From: JBEVOS01 sp964563395
Lineage (GTDB): Bacteria > Pseudomonadota > Alphaproteobacteria > Caulobacterales > Aquidulcibacteraceae
Assembly: GCA_964563395.1 (NCBI GenBank)
Contig: CAZLWK010000014.1
Location: 18,625 to 82,624, forward strand
Direction: 5' to 3'
Length of the DNA: 64,000 nucleotides
Below, in pieces: positions 9,334-17,728 of this stretch. The notes below the pieces were generated by a model. The model saw nothing but the letters and a program-made list of their open reading frames with translations. It was not told the DNA's origin and made no database searches. The position numbers were made by a program, and so were the translations under genes. Numbering within the stretch: the stretch's first letter is position 1; every line of letters starts with the position of its first letter.

Positions 9334-10818
9334 ATGAACAGCTACACGCTCCTTCCGCGCCCGCGCGCAACCGAAAGCGGCGACGATCACCATATCGACG
9401 TCGCCCCGGTTCATGGCCTTGGCGCGCAGCCGCTCTACAAGAAGCGCGTGCAAATCTATCCCAAGCTGGTCCACGGCCAGTTTCGGAGGATCAAATGGAT
9501 CGCCATGGCGGCGCTGCTGGCGATCTATTATCTCACGCCCTGGCTGCGTTGGGATCGCGGGCCGATGCGTCCCGATCAGGCGGTGCTCGTCGATTTCGAG
9601 GGCCGGCGCTTCTATTTCTTCTTCATCGAACTTTGGCCGCAGGAAATCTACTACATCACCGGGCTGTTGATCCTGGCCGCGGTCGGCCTCTTCCTGGCGA
9701 CGGCGTTGTTCGGACGGGTCTGGTGCGGCTATGCCTGCCCGCAGACGGTCTGGACCGATCTCTTCATTCATGTCGAGCGCCTGATCGAAGGCGACCGCAA
9801 TGCGCGCATCAAGCTCGATCGGGCGCCATGGACGCTTCGCAAGGTTTACAAGAAATCCGCTAAGCATGCCCTCTGGCTGCTCATCGCGGCGCTGACCGGC
9901 GGGGCCTGGGTTTTCTATTTCGGCGATGCGCCTACCTTGATGCGCACGCTGTTCACCGGGCAGGCCTCGCCCGCGATCTACCTTTTCGTGGGGCTCTTGA
10001 CCTTCACGACCTATACGCTGGCCGGCACGATGCGCGAGCAGGTGTGCACGTACTTGTGTCCCTGGCCGCGCATTCAAGCGGCGATGATCGACAAACACGC
10101 GCTGAATGTCACCTATCGCGCGGATCGCGGCGAACCGCGTGGCGCCTATCGCAAGGGCCAGACCTGGGAGGGACGCGGCGATTGCATTGACTGCAATCAA
10201 TGCGTGGCCGCCTGCCCGCAAGGCATCGATATCCGCCATGGCGATCAGCTTGAATGCATCAATTGCGCCCTGTGCATCGATGCGTGCGACGACGTCATGC
10301 GCAAGATCGGACGCCCCACGGGGCTTATCGGCTATGACACCTCGATCAATGTGGCGCGCCGCCGGAGCGGGCAGCCGGCCAAGCGCTTCTTCGTGCGCCC
10401 GCGCACCATTCTTTACGCGGCGGTGTTCGTTCTGGTCGGCGCGATCATGCTGACGCAACTCATCAATCGCCAAACCCTCACGCTCGATATCGTGCGGGAC
10501 CGCGCGCCGCCCTTCGTGCGCCTTTCCGATGGACGGGTGCGTAACGATTACCACGTGAAGATTCTCAACATGGCGCCGCGCGCGCGCGAGGTGACGCTGA
10601 GCGTGAAAGGCCTTCCCGGCGCGCGGCTTTCCCATTTCGGTGATGCGGGCGGGGGCTCCGTCCCGGTTCGCGCGGACGCGGTGACCAATCGGCGCGTTCA
10701 TGTCACCGCACCGGCGGGCGCGGCCCCGGGACCTACGCGCGTGACGTTCATCGCGCGCGACGCGCGGACGGGTGCGATTATCGCCGAAAGCCCAGCCGCC
10801 TTCGTGAGCCCGCCATGA
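9334..10818 (+). CDS. ccoG: CcoG/FixG cytochrome oxidase accessory ferredoxin-like protein
   Basis: A 494-residue membrane protein needed for cbb3 biogenesis; CcoG has been described as a cupric reductase supplying Cu(I). Several membrane helices flank the conserved CGYACPQTVW (131-140) and CTYLCPWPR (238-246) motifs. A cytoplasmic ferredoxin domain carries two 4Fe-4S motifs: Cys284-x2-Cys287-x2-Cys290-x3-Cys294 and Cys308-x2-Cys311-x2-Cys314-x3-Cys318. The C-terminal Ig-like periplasmic domain follows a helix near 365-390. ATG 9334, four bases after ccoP, is preferred over longer starts within ccoP. Its TGA overlaps the ccoH ATG. Confidence 0.95.
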   Translation: MNSYTLLPRPRATESGDDHHIDVAPVHGLGAQPLYKKRVQIYPKLVHGQFRRIKWIAMAALLAIYYLTPWLRWDRGPMRPDQAVLVDFEGRRFYFFFIELWPQEIYYITGLLILAAVGLFLATALFGRVWCGYACPQTVWTDLFIHVERLIEGDRNARIKLDRAPWTLRKVYKKSAKHALWLLIAALTGGAWVFYFGDAPTLMRTLFTGQASPAIYLFVGLLTFTTYTLAGTMREQVCTYLCPWPRIQAAMIDKHALNVTYRADRGEPRGAYRKGQTWEGRGDCIDCNQCVAACPQGIDIRHGDQLECINCALCIDACDDVMRKIGRPTGLIGYDTSINVARRRSGQPAKRFFVRPRTILYAAVFVLVGAIMLTQLINRQTLTLDIVRDRAPPFVRLSDGRVRNDYHVKILNMAPRAREVTLSVKGLPGARLSHFGDAGGGSVPVRADAVTNRRVHVTAPAGAAPGPTRVTFIARDARTGAIIAESPAAFVSPP

Positions 10819-11312
10819 GCACATCGCCCGCCCGGACGCACTTTACCTTGAATGGCAAGCATGTGCTCGCCGCCATGCTCGCCTTCTTCTTCATCGTCAT
10901 TGGCGTGAATGCGCTCTTCATCGTGGAGGCCGTGCGCACCTTTCCGGGTGAGGACGCGCCGCGCGCCTATGTGCAGGGCCTGCGCTACAATGAGATATTG
11001 GCCGCGCGGCGGGCCGAGGCCGCCCGCGGATGGCGCGCGCGGGCGCGCTTCATCGACGGCGACGCGGAGCCCGTTCTTCGCATCGCAATCACGGACGATT
11101 CGGGCGCGCCCTTGAGCGGCCTTGTCATCGACGCTGAATTGCGCCGACCGACCGATGCACGGCTCGATCAACCCCTCCGTTTCAACGACAAAGGCGAAGG
11201 CGTTTATGAAGCGCGGCTTTCGACGCTTGCGCCCGGGCAATGGCGCGTGCGCGGTGCGGCGGCGCGCGGGACCGACACGCTCGAACTCGATCAGGTGCTG
11301 ACATGGCGGTGA
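10815..11312 (+). CDS. ccoH: CcoH/FixH cbb3 oxidase assembly protein
   Basis: A 165-residue protein with one N-terminal membrane helix (about 15-37, HVLAAMLAFFFIVIGVNALF) and a periplasmic beta-rich domain. This is the FixH plan, with the typical phrase FIVIGVNALFI. It assists assembly of the cbb3 complex, acting with the copper ATPase CcoI. It overlaps ccoG by four bases (ATGA) and ccoI by ten, so translation of the set is probably coupled. Confidence 0.92.
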   Translation: MSTSPARTHFTLNGKHVLAAMLAFFFIVIGVNALFIVEAVRTFPGEDAPRAYVQGLRYNEILAARRAEAARGWRARARFIDGDAEPVLRIAITDDSGAPLSGLVIDAELRRPTDARLDQPLRFNDKGEGVYEARLSTLAPGQWRVRGAAARGTDTLELDQVLTWR

Positions 11313-13504
11313 GCGCGGTCGCGGATCCAAACGCCTATGTGCGCACGCTTGAGGACGGCGCGCGCGGCACGGAATTGATGGTCAAGGGTGCGCGCTGCGC
11401 GGCCTGCATTCAGAAGATCGAATCCAGCCTTCTGACGCTGCCAGGCGTCGAAGAGGCGCGCCTCAACCTCTCCACGAGCCGACTGCGCGTGCGGTGGCGC
11501 GGCGACCGCACGAACGCCCAAGGCCTGATGGACGCGGTCAATGCGCTGGGCTTCGAGGCGAGCGCCTTCGATCCGGAGGCTAGCGGACGAAGCACGGACG
11601 CCGAGGGGCGCGGGCTTCTGGTTCGGCTTGCGGTCGCCGGCTTCGCCTCGATGAACATCATGATGCTCTCCGTGCCGATCTGGAACGGCGCGGGCGAGAT
11701 GGGCGAAGCCACGCGCGCGCTGCTGCATTGGAGCTCGGCGCTGATCGCCATCCCGACCGCGCTTTATTCCGGCCAGCCCTTCTTCGTCTCGGCCTGGACC
11801 GCGCTGCGCAAGCGGCGCGCCAATATGGACGTGCCGATCTCGCTGGCCGTTTTCCTGACGCTGGCGATGAGTCTCGCGGAGACGGCGCTGCACGGCGCGC
11901 ACGCCTATTTCGACGGCGTGGTCATGCTGCTTTTCCTGCTGCTGATCGGCCGCTATTTCGATCATCGGCTGCGCCAGGAGGCGCGCACCGCCGCGCGCGA
12001 TCTCATCGCCATGCAGGCGACGACCGCCTCCAGGATCGATGCGAATGGATCGCTCAGCGCCATTCCCGCCCGCGACATCGCAATCGGGGACCGTCTGCTG
12101 ATCGCCCCCGGAGATCGCATGCCCGTCAATGCGGTGATCGAAGAGGGCGCATCGATGCTGGACCGCGCGATGCTCACTGGAGAGACAACGCCCATGGCGG
12201 TGCGCGCGGGCGATCTTGTCGAAGCCGGCGCGATCAATTTGACGGCGCGTCTGATTGTGCGCGCGCACGCGCGCGTGGAGGAGTCCGCCGTCGCGGACCT
12301 TGCGCGTCTCATCGAGATTGGCGAGCAGAACCGCGCCGCCTATCGGCGCGTGATCGACAAGGCGGCGGCATTGTACGTGCCGATCGTGCACGCCCTGGCC
12401 TTCCTGACGTTCGTGGCCTGGCTCGCCGCGCCGATGCTGGGCCTTCCCGCCGGCGATGGCGGCGTGCGCCACGCGCTCGCCTGCGCGGTTGCGGTTCTCA
12501 TCATCACCTGCCCCTGCGCGCTGGGCCTTGCCGTACCCGCCGTGCAGGTGGTGGCGACGGGGCGGCTCTTTCGCCAAGGCGTTCTCATTAAATCCGGCGA
12601 CGCGCTTGAGCGGCTTGCGCAGGCCGATTTCATTCTGCTCGACAAGACCGGCACGCTGACGCTCGGCAGACCGCGCCTTGTCGGTCCCGTCGATTCCGCG
12701 ACGCTGGCGCTCGCCGCGCAATTGGCGCGCGCGTCGCGCCATCCGCTGTCGCGCGCGCTGGTCGAAGCCGCCGGGCCAGGGCCGATCGCGCAGAACGTGC
12801 GCGAACATGCGGGCGAAGGTCTTGAAGGCTTGATCGGTCCGCACACGGCAAAGCTTGGTTCGAAACGCTTCGTCGCGCCGGAGGCGCAGGACAGCGGCGA
12901 TAGCGGCGCAGAATTATGGTTTCGCCTGAACGATGCGCCGGCCGCACGATTCCAGTTTGAGGACGCGCCGCGCCCGGACGCCGCCGAGGCGATCGCGGCG
13001 CTGAAGGCGCGCGGCTTTCAGATCGAACTTTTGTCGGGCGACCGAGAAGACGCTGTCGCCGCCGCGGCGCGCGCCTGCGGGCTGGATCAATGGCGCGCGT
13101 CGATGTCGCCGCAAGAAAAAGCCGCGCGAATCGACGAACTGCATCGCGCGGGCCGCAAGACGTTGATGGTAGGCGATGGCCTCAATGACGCGGCGAGCCT
13201 CGCCCTCGCCTTCGTTTCAGCCACGCCGGGCGCGGCCGTCGATGTCGCCCAGGCCGCCGCCGACATCGTGTTTCAGGGCGCGCGGCTCATGCCCATCGTC
13301 CACGCGATCGACGTGGCGCGCGCGGCGCGCGGGCGTGTCCGTGAAAATCTCGGATTCTCGGCGCTCTACAATGTCGTGGCCATTCCCTTCGCGGCGCTCG
13401 GTTTTGTCACGCCGCTGATCGCGGCGCTGGCCATGTCAGGCTCCTCGCTGGCGGTGACGGCGAACGCGCTGCGTCTGGCCGATCGGAGCGGGCGATGGAT
13501 CTGA
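11303..13504 (+). CDS. ccoI: CcoI/FixI copper-exporting P1B-type ATPase
   Basis: A 733-residue P-type ATPase that delivers Cu(I) to the periplasmic side for the CuB centre of cbb3 oxidase. An N-terminal heavy-metal domain has Cys32-A-A-Cys35. The transmembrane metal site is TCPCALG (Cys403, Cys405). The actuator loop has TGE (292-294), the phosphorylated aspartate is Asp447 in LDKTGT, and the hinge is GDGLNDA. ATG 11303 fits because it follows the ccoH overlap and gives the usual short leader before the metal domain. It belongs to the FixI/CtpA2 assembly group rather than to CopA detoxification pumps, judged by the cco context. Confidence 0.95.
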   Translation: MAVSAVADPNAYVRTLEDGARGTELMVKGARCAACIQKIESSLLTLPGVEEARLNLSTSRLRVRWRGDRTNAQGLMDAVNALGFEASAFDPEASGRSTDAEGRGLLVRLAVAGFASMNIMMLSVPIWNGAGEMGEATRALLHWSSALIAIPTALYSGQPFFVSAWTALRKRRANMDVPISLAVFLTLAMSLAETALHGAHAYFDGVVMLLFLLLIGRYFDHRLRQEARTAARDLIAMQATTASRIDANGSLSAIPARDIAIGDRLLIAPGDRMPVNAVIEEGASMLDRAMLTGETTPMAVRAGDLVEAGAINLTARLIVRAHARVEESAVADLARLIEIGEQNRAAYRRVIDKAAALYVPIVHALAFLTFVAWLAAPMLGLPAGDGGVRHALACAVAVLIITCPCALGLAVPAVQVVATGRLFRQGVLIKSGDALERLAQADFILLDKTGTLTLGRPRLVGPVDSATLALAAQLARASRHPLSRALVEAAGPGPIAQNVREHAGEGLEGLIGPHTAKLGSKRFVAPEAQDSGDSGAELWFRLNDAPAARFQFEDAPRPDAAEAIAALKARGFQIELLSGDREDAVAAAARACGLDQWRASMSPQEKAARIDELHRAGRKTLMVGDGLNDAASLALAFVSATPGAAVDVAQAAADIVFQGARLMPIVHAIDVARAARGRVRENLGFSALYNVVAIPFAALGFVTPLIAALAMSGSSLAVTANALRLADRSGRWI

Positions 13505-13647
13505 TCGTCTTTCTCATTCCCGCCTCCGTGTTTCTTGGCGCGCTTGGGCTTGCGGCCTTTCTCTGGTCGGTGCGCGCGGGACAATATGAGGACCTTGACG
13601 GCGCCGCCCATCGCATCCTGATCGACGATCCGCGTGACGCGCCATGA
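13495..13647 (+). CDS. ccoS: CcoS/FixS cbb3 oxidase maturation protein
   Basis: A 50-residue protein beginning ten bases before the ccoI stop. It has one membrane helix (about 3-25) with the family pattern MDLIVFLIPASVFLGALG then FLWSVRAGQYEDLDG, and a C-terminal ILIDD. That is a clear CcoS/FixS signature. CcoS is required for cofactor insertion into the oxidase. Its TGA overlaps the ATG of the next gene. Confidence 0.93.
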   Translation: MDLIVFLIPASVFLGALGLAAFLWSVRAGQYEDLDGAAHRILIDDPRDAP

Positions 13648-14228
13648 GCGCGGCGCGCATTCTCGTGATCGATGGACATCCCGATCCCAGCCCCGCCAGG
13701 TTCGGCCATGCGCTGGCGGAGGCCTACGCCGCGAGCGCGAAAAAGGCAGGTCATGGCGTGCGCGTGGTGCGCCTGCACCAAATGCAATGCCTGCCGCTGG
13801 AAAGCGCCGCGGATTTCGCGCTGCGGCCCACGGATGGCCGTGTGCTCGATGCGCGCGCCGACCTGGAATGGGCCGATCACGCGGCGATCCTCTTTCCGCT
13901 TTGGCTTGGCGGCATGCCGGCGCGACTGCACGCCTTCTTCGAACATGTCGCGCGCGGCGGATTCGTCGCGCAGCTCGACAGCGGCGGCTGGCGCCCGCGC
14001 CTCAAAGGGAAAAGCGCGCGCCTGATCGTGACGATGGGCATGCCGAGCCTCGCCTACAGGCTCATTTTCGGCGCGCATGGCGTGGAAAGCCTCAAGCACA
14101 GCATTTTGGGTTTCGCGGGCATGGGTCCGATCCGAACCACGCTTTTTGGCGCGATCGAGGCGACGGGCGCGGCCGGCCGCGCACGCATGCTTGAGCGCGT
14201 GCGCATGCTCGGCGCGCGGGGCGGCTAG
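13644..14228 (+). CDS. Flavodoxin-fold NAD(P)H-dependent oxidoreductase
   Basis: A 194-residue cytoplasmic protein of the flavodoxin-2 / NAD(P)H:quinone oxidoreductase group (KefF, MdaB, YwrO-like). The flavin phosphate loop is DGHPDPSPARFGHAL (about 10-24), and the conserved PLWLGGMPARLHAFFEHV (about 85-102) binds the isoalloxazine region. It overlaps ccoS by four bases and so probably belongs to the cco operon, which is unusual. It may reduce quinones or be a redox helper under low oxygen. It ends inside a shared CTAG with the convergent gene at 14225. Confidence 0.85.
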   Translation: MSAARILVIDGHPDPSPARFGHALAEAYAASAKKAGHGVRVVRLHQMQCLPLESAADFALRPTDGRVLDARADLEWADHAAILFPLWLGGMPARLHAFFEHVARGGFVAQLDSGGWRPRLKGKSARLIVTMGMPSLAYRLIFGAHGVESLKHSILGFAGMGPIRTTLFGAIEATGAAGRARMLERVRMLGARGG

Positions 14229-14605
14229 TTTGCGGGCCGCACGTCATCCACGCGATAGACGAGATCCTCGCCGTCGGCTTCATGTACGGTGACATAATCG
14301 CCCACGCGCAAGGCGTGCTCGCCGAGGCGGAACAGCGGCTCGTCCGGCCCCTCCTCGTCCTCGTCATAGCGAAAAAACCAGCGTCCGCCGCGATGGCTGA
14401 GCCAGCCGTCCGCGCGCTCGGCCTCGTCAGGCGAGAACCGCACCACCGTGCAGCGCGCGCGCGCCCCGCGCCATGCCTCCAGATCGATGCGGCCTTCGCG
14501 ATCGAGCGGCGCGACGATGCGATAGCCGCGCGTGCGGTCCCCGTCGGGAAAGCCGGCGCTCGGATTTCGCGCGAGATGCAGAACGATTGCGGACAAATCT
14601 TTCAT
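14225..14605 (-). CDS. Conserved protein of unknown function, second gene after usp
   Basis: A 126-residue soluble protein with no signal peptide or membrane helix. A mixed alpha/beta N-terminal half (KDLSAIVLHLARNPSAGFPDG...) leads to GWLSHRGGRWFFRYD, a run of acidic residues (DEDEEGPDE) and a beta-rich C terminus with LRVGDYVTVHE. It resembles a small conserved family found near stress genes in alphaproteobacteria, but I can name no biochemical function. It lies nine bases downstream of usp on the same strand and is probably co-transcribed. The stop codon shares CTAG with the convergent oxidoreductase gene. Confidence 0.72.
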   Translation of the reverse strand: MKDLSAIVLHLARNPSAGFPDGDRTRGYRIVAPLDREGRIDLEAWRGARARCTVVRFSPDEAERADGWLSHRGGRWFFRYDEDEEGPDEPLFRLGEHALRVGDYVTVHEADGEDLVYRVDDVRPAN

Positions 14606-14614
14606 CGCGAAATC

Positions 14615-15442
14615 CTAATGCGAAACCAGGAGGGGCATGGGCGCCTTGCGCAGCATGGTCTTTGTGGCGCCGCCGAACAGCGCCTCCTGGAGGCGCGGAT
14701 GGCCATAGCCGCCCATCACCACCAGATCGGCGCCCGCCGCGAGCGCCGCGGAAAGCATGGCTTCGCCAGAATCTTCGCCCAACCCGTCAATGTTGCGCAC
14801 CTCCACCGTGCAGCCATGGCGCGCGAGATGCGCGGCGATGTCCGCGCCCGGCAGCGCGCCGACGCCGGTGAGGCTCGGTTGCGCATCCACGGTGCCGACG
14901 ATCACCAAATCGGCGCGCTTAAGGAACGGCATCGCATCGGCGAGCGCGCGCGCGGCGACGCGGCTTGCATTCCAGGCCACGAACACGCGCTTCAAGGCCG
15001 GCTTGGCGCGCCACGCGCGCGGCACGACCAGGATGGGCCGCGCCGAATCCATCAGCAGAGCTTCGAACACGTCGCCGACGATTTCAGGGCGATCGGCGCC
15101 GATCGACATCACCGCAAGATCCGCGTGGCGCGCCGCCATGGTCAACGCCTGCACCGCAAGGAGCGCGGGGCCCTCCACCGTGCGCACCTCGACATTGCGA
15201 TCCCAGCGGCGGGCGGCCAGCTGTGCGCGCAGCTTGCGCGTCTCGGCGCGAATGGAATCGGCGATTTCGCTCATCACGAAGGTGGCGGACAGACCGTCCG
15301 TGACGACCGGAATGGGGAGCGGCGCCGTCAACGCCACCGCCACATGCGCGTTTTCGAATACGTCCAGCGTCTGCGTCGCCGCCAGCGCCGCTTCATCCGC
15401 CGCATCCCCAAAGACCGGGGCCAGAACATCCACGATTGCCAT
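14615..15442 (-). CDS. Universal stress protein (tandem UspA-type)
   Basis: A 275-residue protein of two Usp-like halves (about 1-142 and 150-275). The second half keeps the ATP-binding loop MGGYGHPRLQEALFGG (about 243-258, G-x2-G-x9-G type) and ends with the usual LLVSH strand; the first half is degenerate. The start at 15442 is supported by AAGGAGG eight bases upstream; a longer in-frame start lacks such a site. The divergent intergenic region with fixL contains a FixK-type box, so oxygen limitation probably induces it. Usp proteins near cbb3/fix loci are common in this class. Confidence 0.88.
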   Translation of the reverse strand: MAIVDVLAPVFGDAADEAALAATQTLDVFENAHVAVALTAPLPIPVVTDGLSATFVMSEIADSIRAETRKLRAQLAARRWDRNVEVRTVEGPALLAVQALTMAARHADLAVMSIGADRPEIVGDVFEALLMDSARPILVVPRAWRAKPALKRVFVAWNASRVAARALADAMPFLKRADLVIVGTVDAQPSLTGVGALPGADIAAHLARHGCTVEVRNIDGLGEDSGEAMLSAALAAGADLVVMGGYGHPRLQEALFGGATKTMLRKAPMPLLVSH

Positions 15443-15491
15443 GAGACCGCCTCCTTTTCCCGCACGCTCGCCGCGCGCGCCGAATTGGGCA

Positions 15492-15505
15492 TTGACCTCA
15501 CTCAA
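15492..15505. promoter_or_regulatory. FixK/FNR-type box between usp and fixL
   Basis: TTGACCTCACTCAA fits the TTGA-N6-TCAA core. It lies 49 bases before the usp ATG and 46 bases before the fixL ATG, in the only intergenic gap that could hold both promoters. It could activate usp, feed back on fixLJ, or both. Inner positions differ from the best consensus (CTCAA rather than ATCAA). Confidence 0.62.
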
Positions 15506-15551
15506 AGGGCGCGCGCTTGGAGCGCGCGGGCCTGCGCGCTAAGCCTAACCG

Positions 15552-17072
15552 ATGCCGACCGCGCCTGAAACGCTGGGAGACCGCCTCGCCGCCCTCTGGC
15601 GCCGCGCGGCCGAGGATCGGGGCCTCGCCTTCGCGCTGATCGCGGCGGCGACGGCCCTCGTCCTGGCGCTGCGTCTCGCCGGCTGGCGGGCCTTGGGCCT
15701 CGATCCGGGCATGCTGCTGTTCGTGCCGGTGGTGCTGGGTGGGGCGGCTCTGGCGGGCGCGGCGGGCGGGGGCCTCGCCACCTTGCTTTCCTTGGCCGCC
15801 GGCTTCTTGGCGGCGAGCCTGGAAGGGGCCATCGACGCCGCCAGCGTGCTCGGCGCGCTCATCTTCGCCCTCTTGGGCATGGGCGTTTCGGCCCTGGGCG
15901 AAGCGTTGCGGCGCATCAGCCTTGAGGCCGCGCACGCGAACGCCGACCTCCAGGCGCGCGAGGCGCATCTGCAATCGATCCTCGCCACCGTGCCCGATGC
16001 GATGATCGTGATCGACGAGAACGGGCTCATCCGCTTCTTTAGCGCCGCCGCCCAACGCATGTTCGCGTGCGCGGAGGAAGATGTCGTCGGCAAGAATGTC
16101 TCGATCCTGATGCCGCCGCCCTATCGCGAAGCGCATGACGGCTACATGCATCGCTATAAGCGCACGGGCGAGCGGCGCATTATCGGCATTGGCCGCATCG
16201 TCGTCGGCCAACGCTTTGACGGCGCCACGTTTCCAATGGAGCTCGCGGTCGGCGAAATGCAGACGGAGGATCAGCGCTTCTTCACAGGCTTCATTCGCGA
16301 TCTGACGGAGCGACGCGAGACCGAAGCGCGCCTGCAGGAATTGCAGGCCGAGCTCGTGCATGTGTCGCGCCTCACCGCGCTTGGGGAAATGGCGTCCTCG
16401 CTGGCGCATGAACTCAATCAGCCGCTGTCGGCGATCTCCAATTATCTGAAAGGCTCCGCCCGATTGCTGTCCGAGCCCGACACGGACAAGGCGCGAATCG
16501 CCGAGGCGATCGAAAAGGCGGCCGCGCAGGCGCTGCGCGCGGGCGACATCATCCACCGCCTGCGCCGCTTCGTGGCGCGCGGCGACAGCGAAATGCGCGC
16601 CGAAAGCCTCGCCAAACTCGTTGAGGAAGCGAGCGCGCTGGCGGCGGTGGGGCTTAAGGCCGAGCCGGTGACGTTCCGCTTCGCGCTCGACCCATCCGCG
16701 GATTGGGTGATCGCCGACAGGGTTCAAGTGCAGCAGGTTCTGCTCAATCTGATGCGCAACGCCATCGACGCCATGCATGGCCAGCCGAAGCGCGAGATCG
16801 TCGTCCGCTCCAAGCCCATGGAGGGCGAGATGGTGGAGATATCGGTCGCCGATACGGGCCCCGGGATCACGCCCGAAGCGGGCGAAAATCTGTTCAAGCC
16901 GTTCGTCACCACGAAAGCCACGGGCATGGGCGTGGGCCTTTCCATCTCGCGCACCATCATCGAAAGCCATGGCGGGCGCATCTGGGCCGACCTTGCGCGC
17001 GACGAGAGCGGGGCGGCCTTCCATTTCACGCTCAAGCGTTACATTCCGGTCGAGGCGGGCGATGGCGGGTGA
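15552..17072 (+). CDS. fixL: Oxygen-sensor histidine kinase FixL (haem PAS)
   Basis: A 506-residue membrane kinase. Helices occupy about 24-115, a PAS domain about 135-250, the HisKA domain about 270-335 and the ATPase domain about 385-497. The PAS domain retains the FixL haem site: proximal His195 in YREAHDGY, with Arg201 and Arg215 (IGIGRIV) at positions equivalent to distal-pocket residues of Bradyrhizobium FixL. The phospho-acceptor is His286 in SLAHELNQPL. N, G1 and G2 boxes (NLMRNAIDA, DTGPGI, GMGVGLSIS) are intact. With haem oxygenated the kinase should be off; deoxygenation should activate phosphotransfer to FixJ. It overlaps fixJ by 11 bases. Confidence 0.95.
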   Translation: MPTAPETLGDRLAALWRRAAEDRGLAFALIAAATALVLALRLAGWRALGLDPGMLLFVPVVLGGAALAGAAGGGLATLLSLAAGFLAASLEGAIDAASVLGALIFALLGMGVSALGEALRRISLEAAHANADLQAREAHLQSILATVPDAMIVIDENGLIRFFSAAAQRMFACAEEDVVGKNVSILMPPPYREAHDGYMHRYKRTGERRIIGIGRIVVGQRFDGATFPMELAVGEMQTEDQRFFTGFIRDLTERRETEARLQELQAELVHVSRLTALGEMASSLAHELNQPLSAISNYLKGSARLLSEPDTDKARIAEAIEKAAAQALRAGDIIHRLRRFVARGDSEMRAESLAKLVEEASALAAVGLKAEPVTFRFALDPSADWVIADRVQVQQVLLNLMRNAIDAMHGQPKREIVVRSKPMEGEMVEISVADTGPGITPEAGENLFKPFVTTKATGMGVGLSISRTIIESHGGRIWADLARDESGAAFHFTLKRYIPVEAGDGG

Positions 17073-17679
17073 TCCCATTTTCTACGTGATCGACGACGAC
17101 GAAGCCGCGCGCGACGCCTTGAGCTTCCTGCTCGGCGCGGCGCGGCGGCGCGTGCGCGCCTTCGCGGGCGCCGACGAATTTCTCGCCGCGCTCGACGGCC
17201 TGGAACCGGGCTGCGTGATCACTGATGTGCGCATGCCGGGCATGTCCGGCATGGAATTGCTTCAGCACTTGAAGGCGCGGGCCAAGTCCGGCTTTCCCGT
17301 CATCGTCATCACCGGCCATGGCGATGTGGCGCTCGCGGTGGAGGCGATGAAGGCCGGCGCGGCGGACTTTCTTGAAAAGCCTTATGACGACGAGCGTCTG
17401 CTCGCCGCCGCCGCCGCCGCGATCGCGGCGCAAAACTCGGCGCGGGCGCGCGACGCCGAACGCGACGAAGCGCGCCGGCTGATCGCCACCTTGTCGGGCC
17501 GCGAACGCGAAGTGCTGGATGGGCTCGTCGCGGGCCAAGCCAACAAGGTGATCGCGCTCGATCTCGGCATCAGTCCACGCACGGTGGAAATCTACCGCGC
17601 CAATGTGATGACCAAGCTCAACGCCGATTCCCTCTCCGATCTCGTGCGCACGGCGATGCTGGCGCTCGATCGCGGCTGA
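17062..17679 (+). CDS. fixJ: FixJ-family response regulator
   Basis: A 205-residue regulator with an N-terminal receiver (about 5-120) and a C-terminal LuxR/GerE-type helix-turn-helix (about 140-200). The phosphorylation site is Asp55 (CVITDVRMPG), with an acidic cluster DDDE at 11-14 and the conserved EKPYDD near 105. The DNA-binding part has LSGREREVLDG and ISPRTVEIYRANVM. ATG 17062 overlaps fixL and gives the standard start MAGDPIFYVIDDD. Phosphorylated FixJ should activate fixK; the palindromic elements before fixK at 18812-18868 are candidate targets. Confidence 0.94.
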   Translation: MAGDPIFYVIDDDEAARDALSFLLGAARRRVRAFAGADEFLAALDGLEPGCVITDVRMPGMSGMELLQHLKARAKSGFPVIVITGHGDVALAVEAMKAGAADFLEKPYDDERLLAAAAAAIAAQNSARARDAERDEARRLIATLSGREREVLDGLVAGQANKVIALDLGISPRTVEIYRANVMTKLNADSLSDLVRTAMLALDRG

Positions 17680-17681
17680 AA

Positions 17682-17695
17682 TTGTCGCAAGTCAA
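17682..17695 (+). promoter_or_regulatory. Degenerate FixK-like half-symmetric site before the fixT-like gene
   Basis: TTGTCGCAAGTCAA has the outer TTG/CAA arms and a perfect right half (TCAA), but TTGT in the left half. It is only 33 bases before the receiver gene ATG, so a class II promoter would start close to the initiation codon. The call is weak but fits the feedback expected of FixT. Confidence 0.3.
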
Positions 17696-17728
17696 TGCGC
17701 GCGCCTGAACGATGCGGAGGATGGCCCC

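Noticed and set aside
10187..10200. FixK-like sequence TTGACTGCAATCAA inside ccoG
   Set aside because: It encodes part of the CIDCNQC iron-sulfur motif, so the codons explain it. It is far from any gene start.
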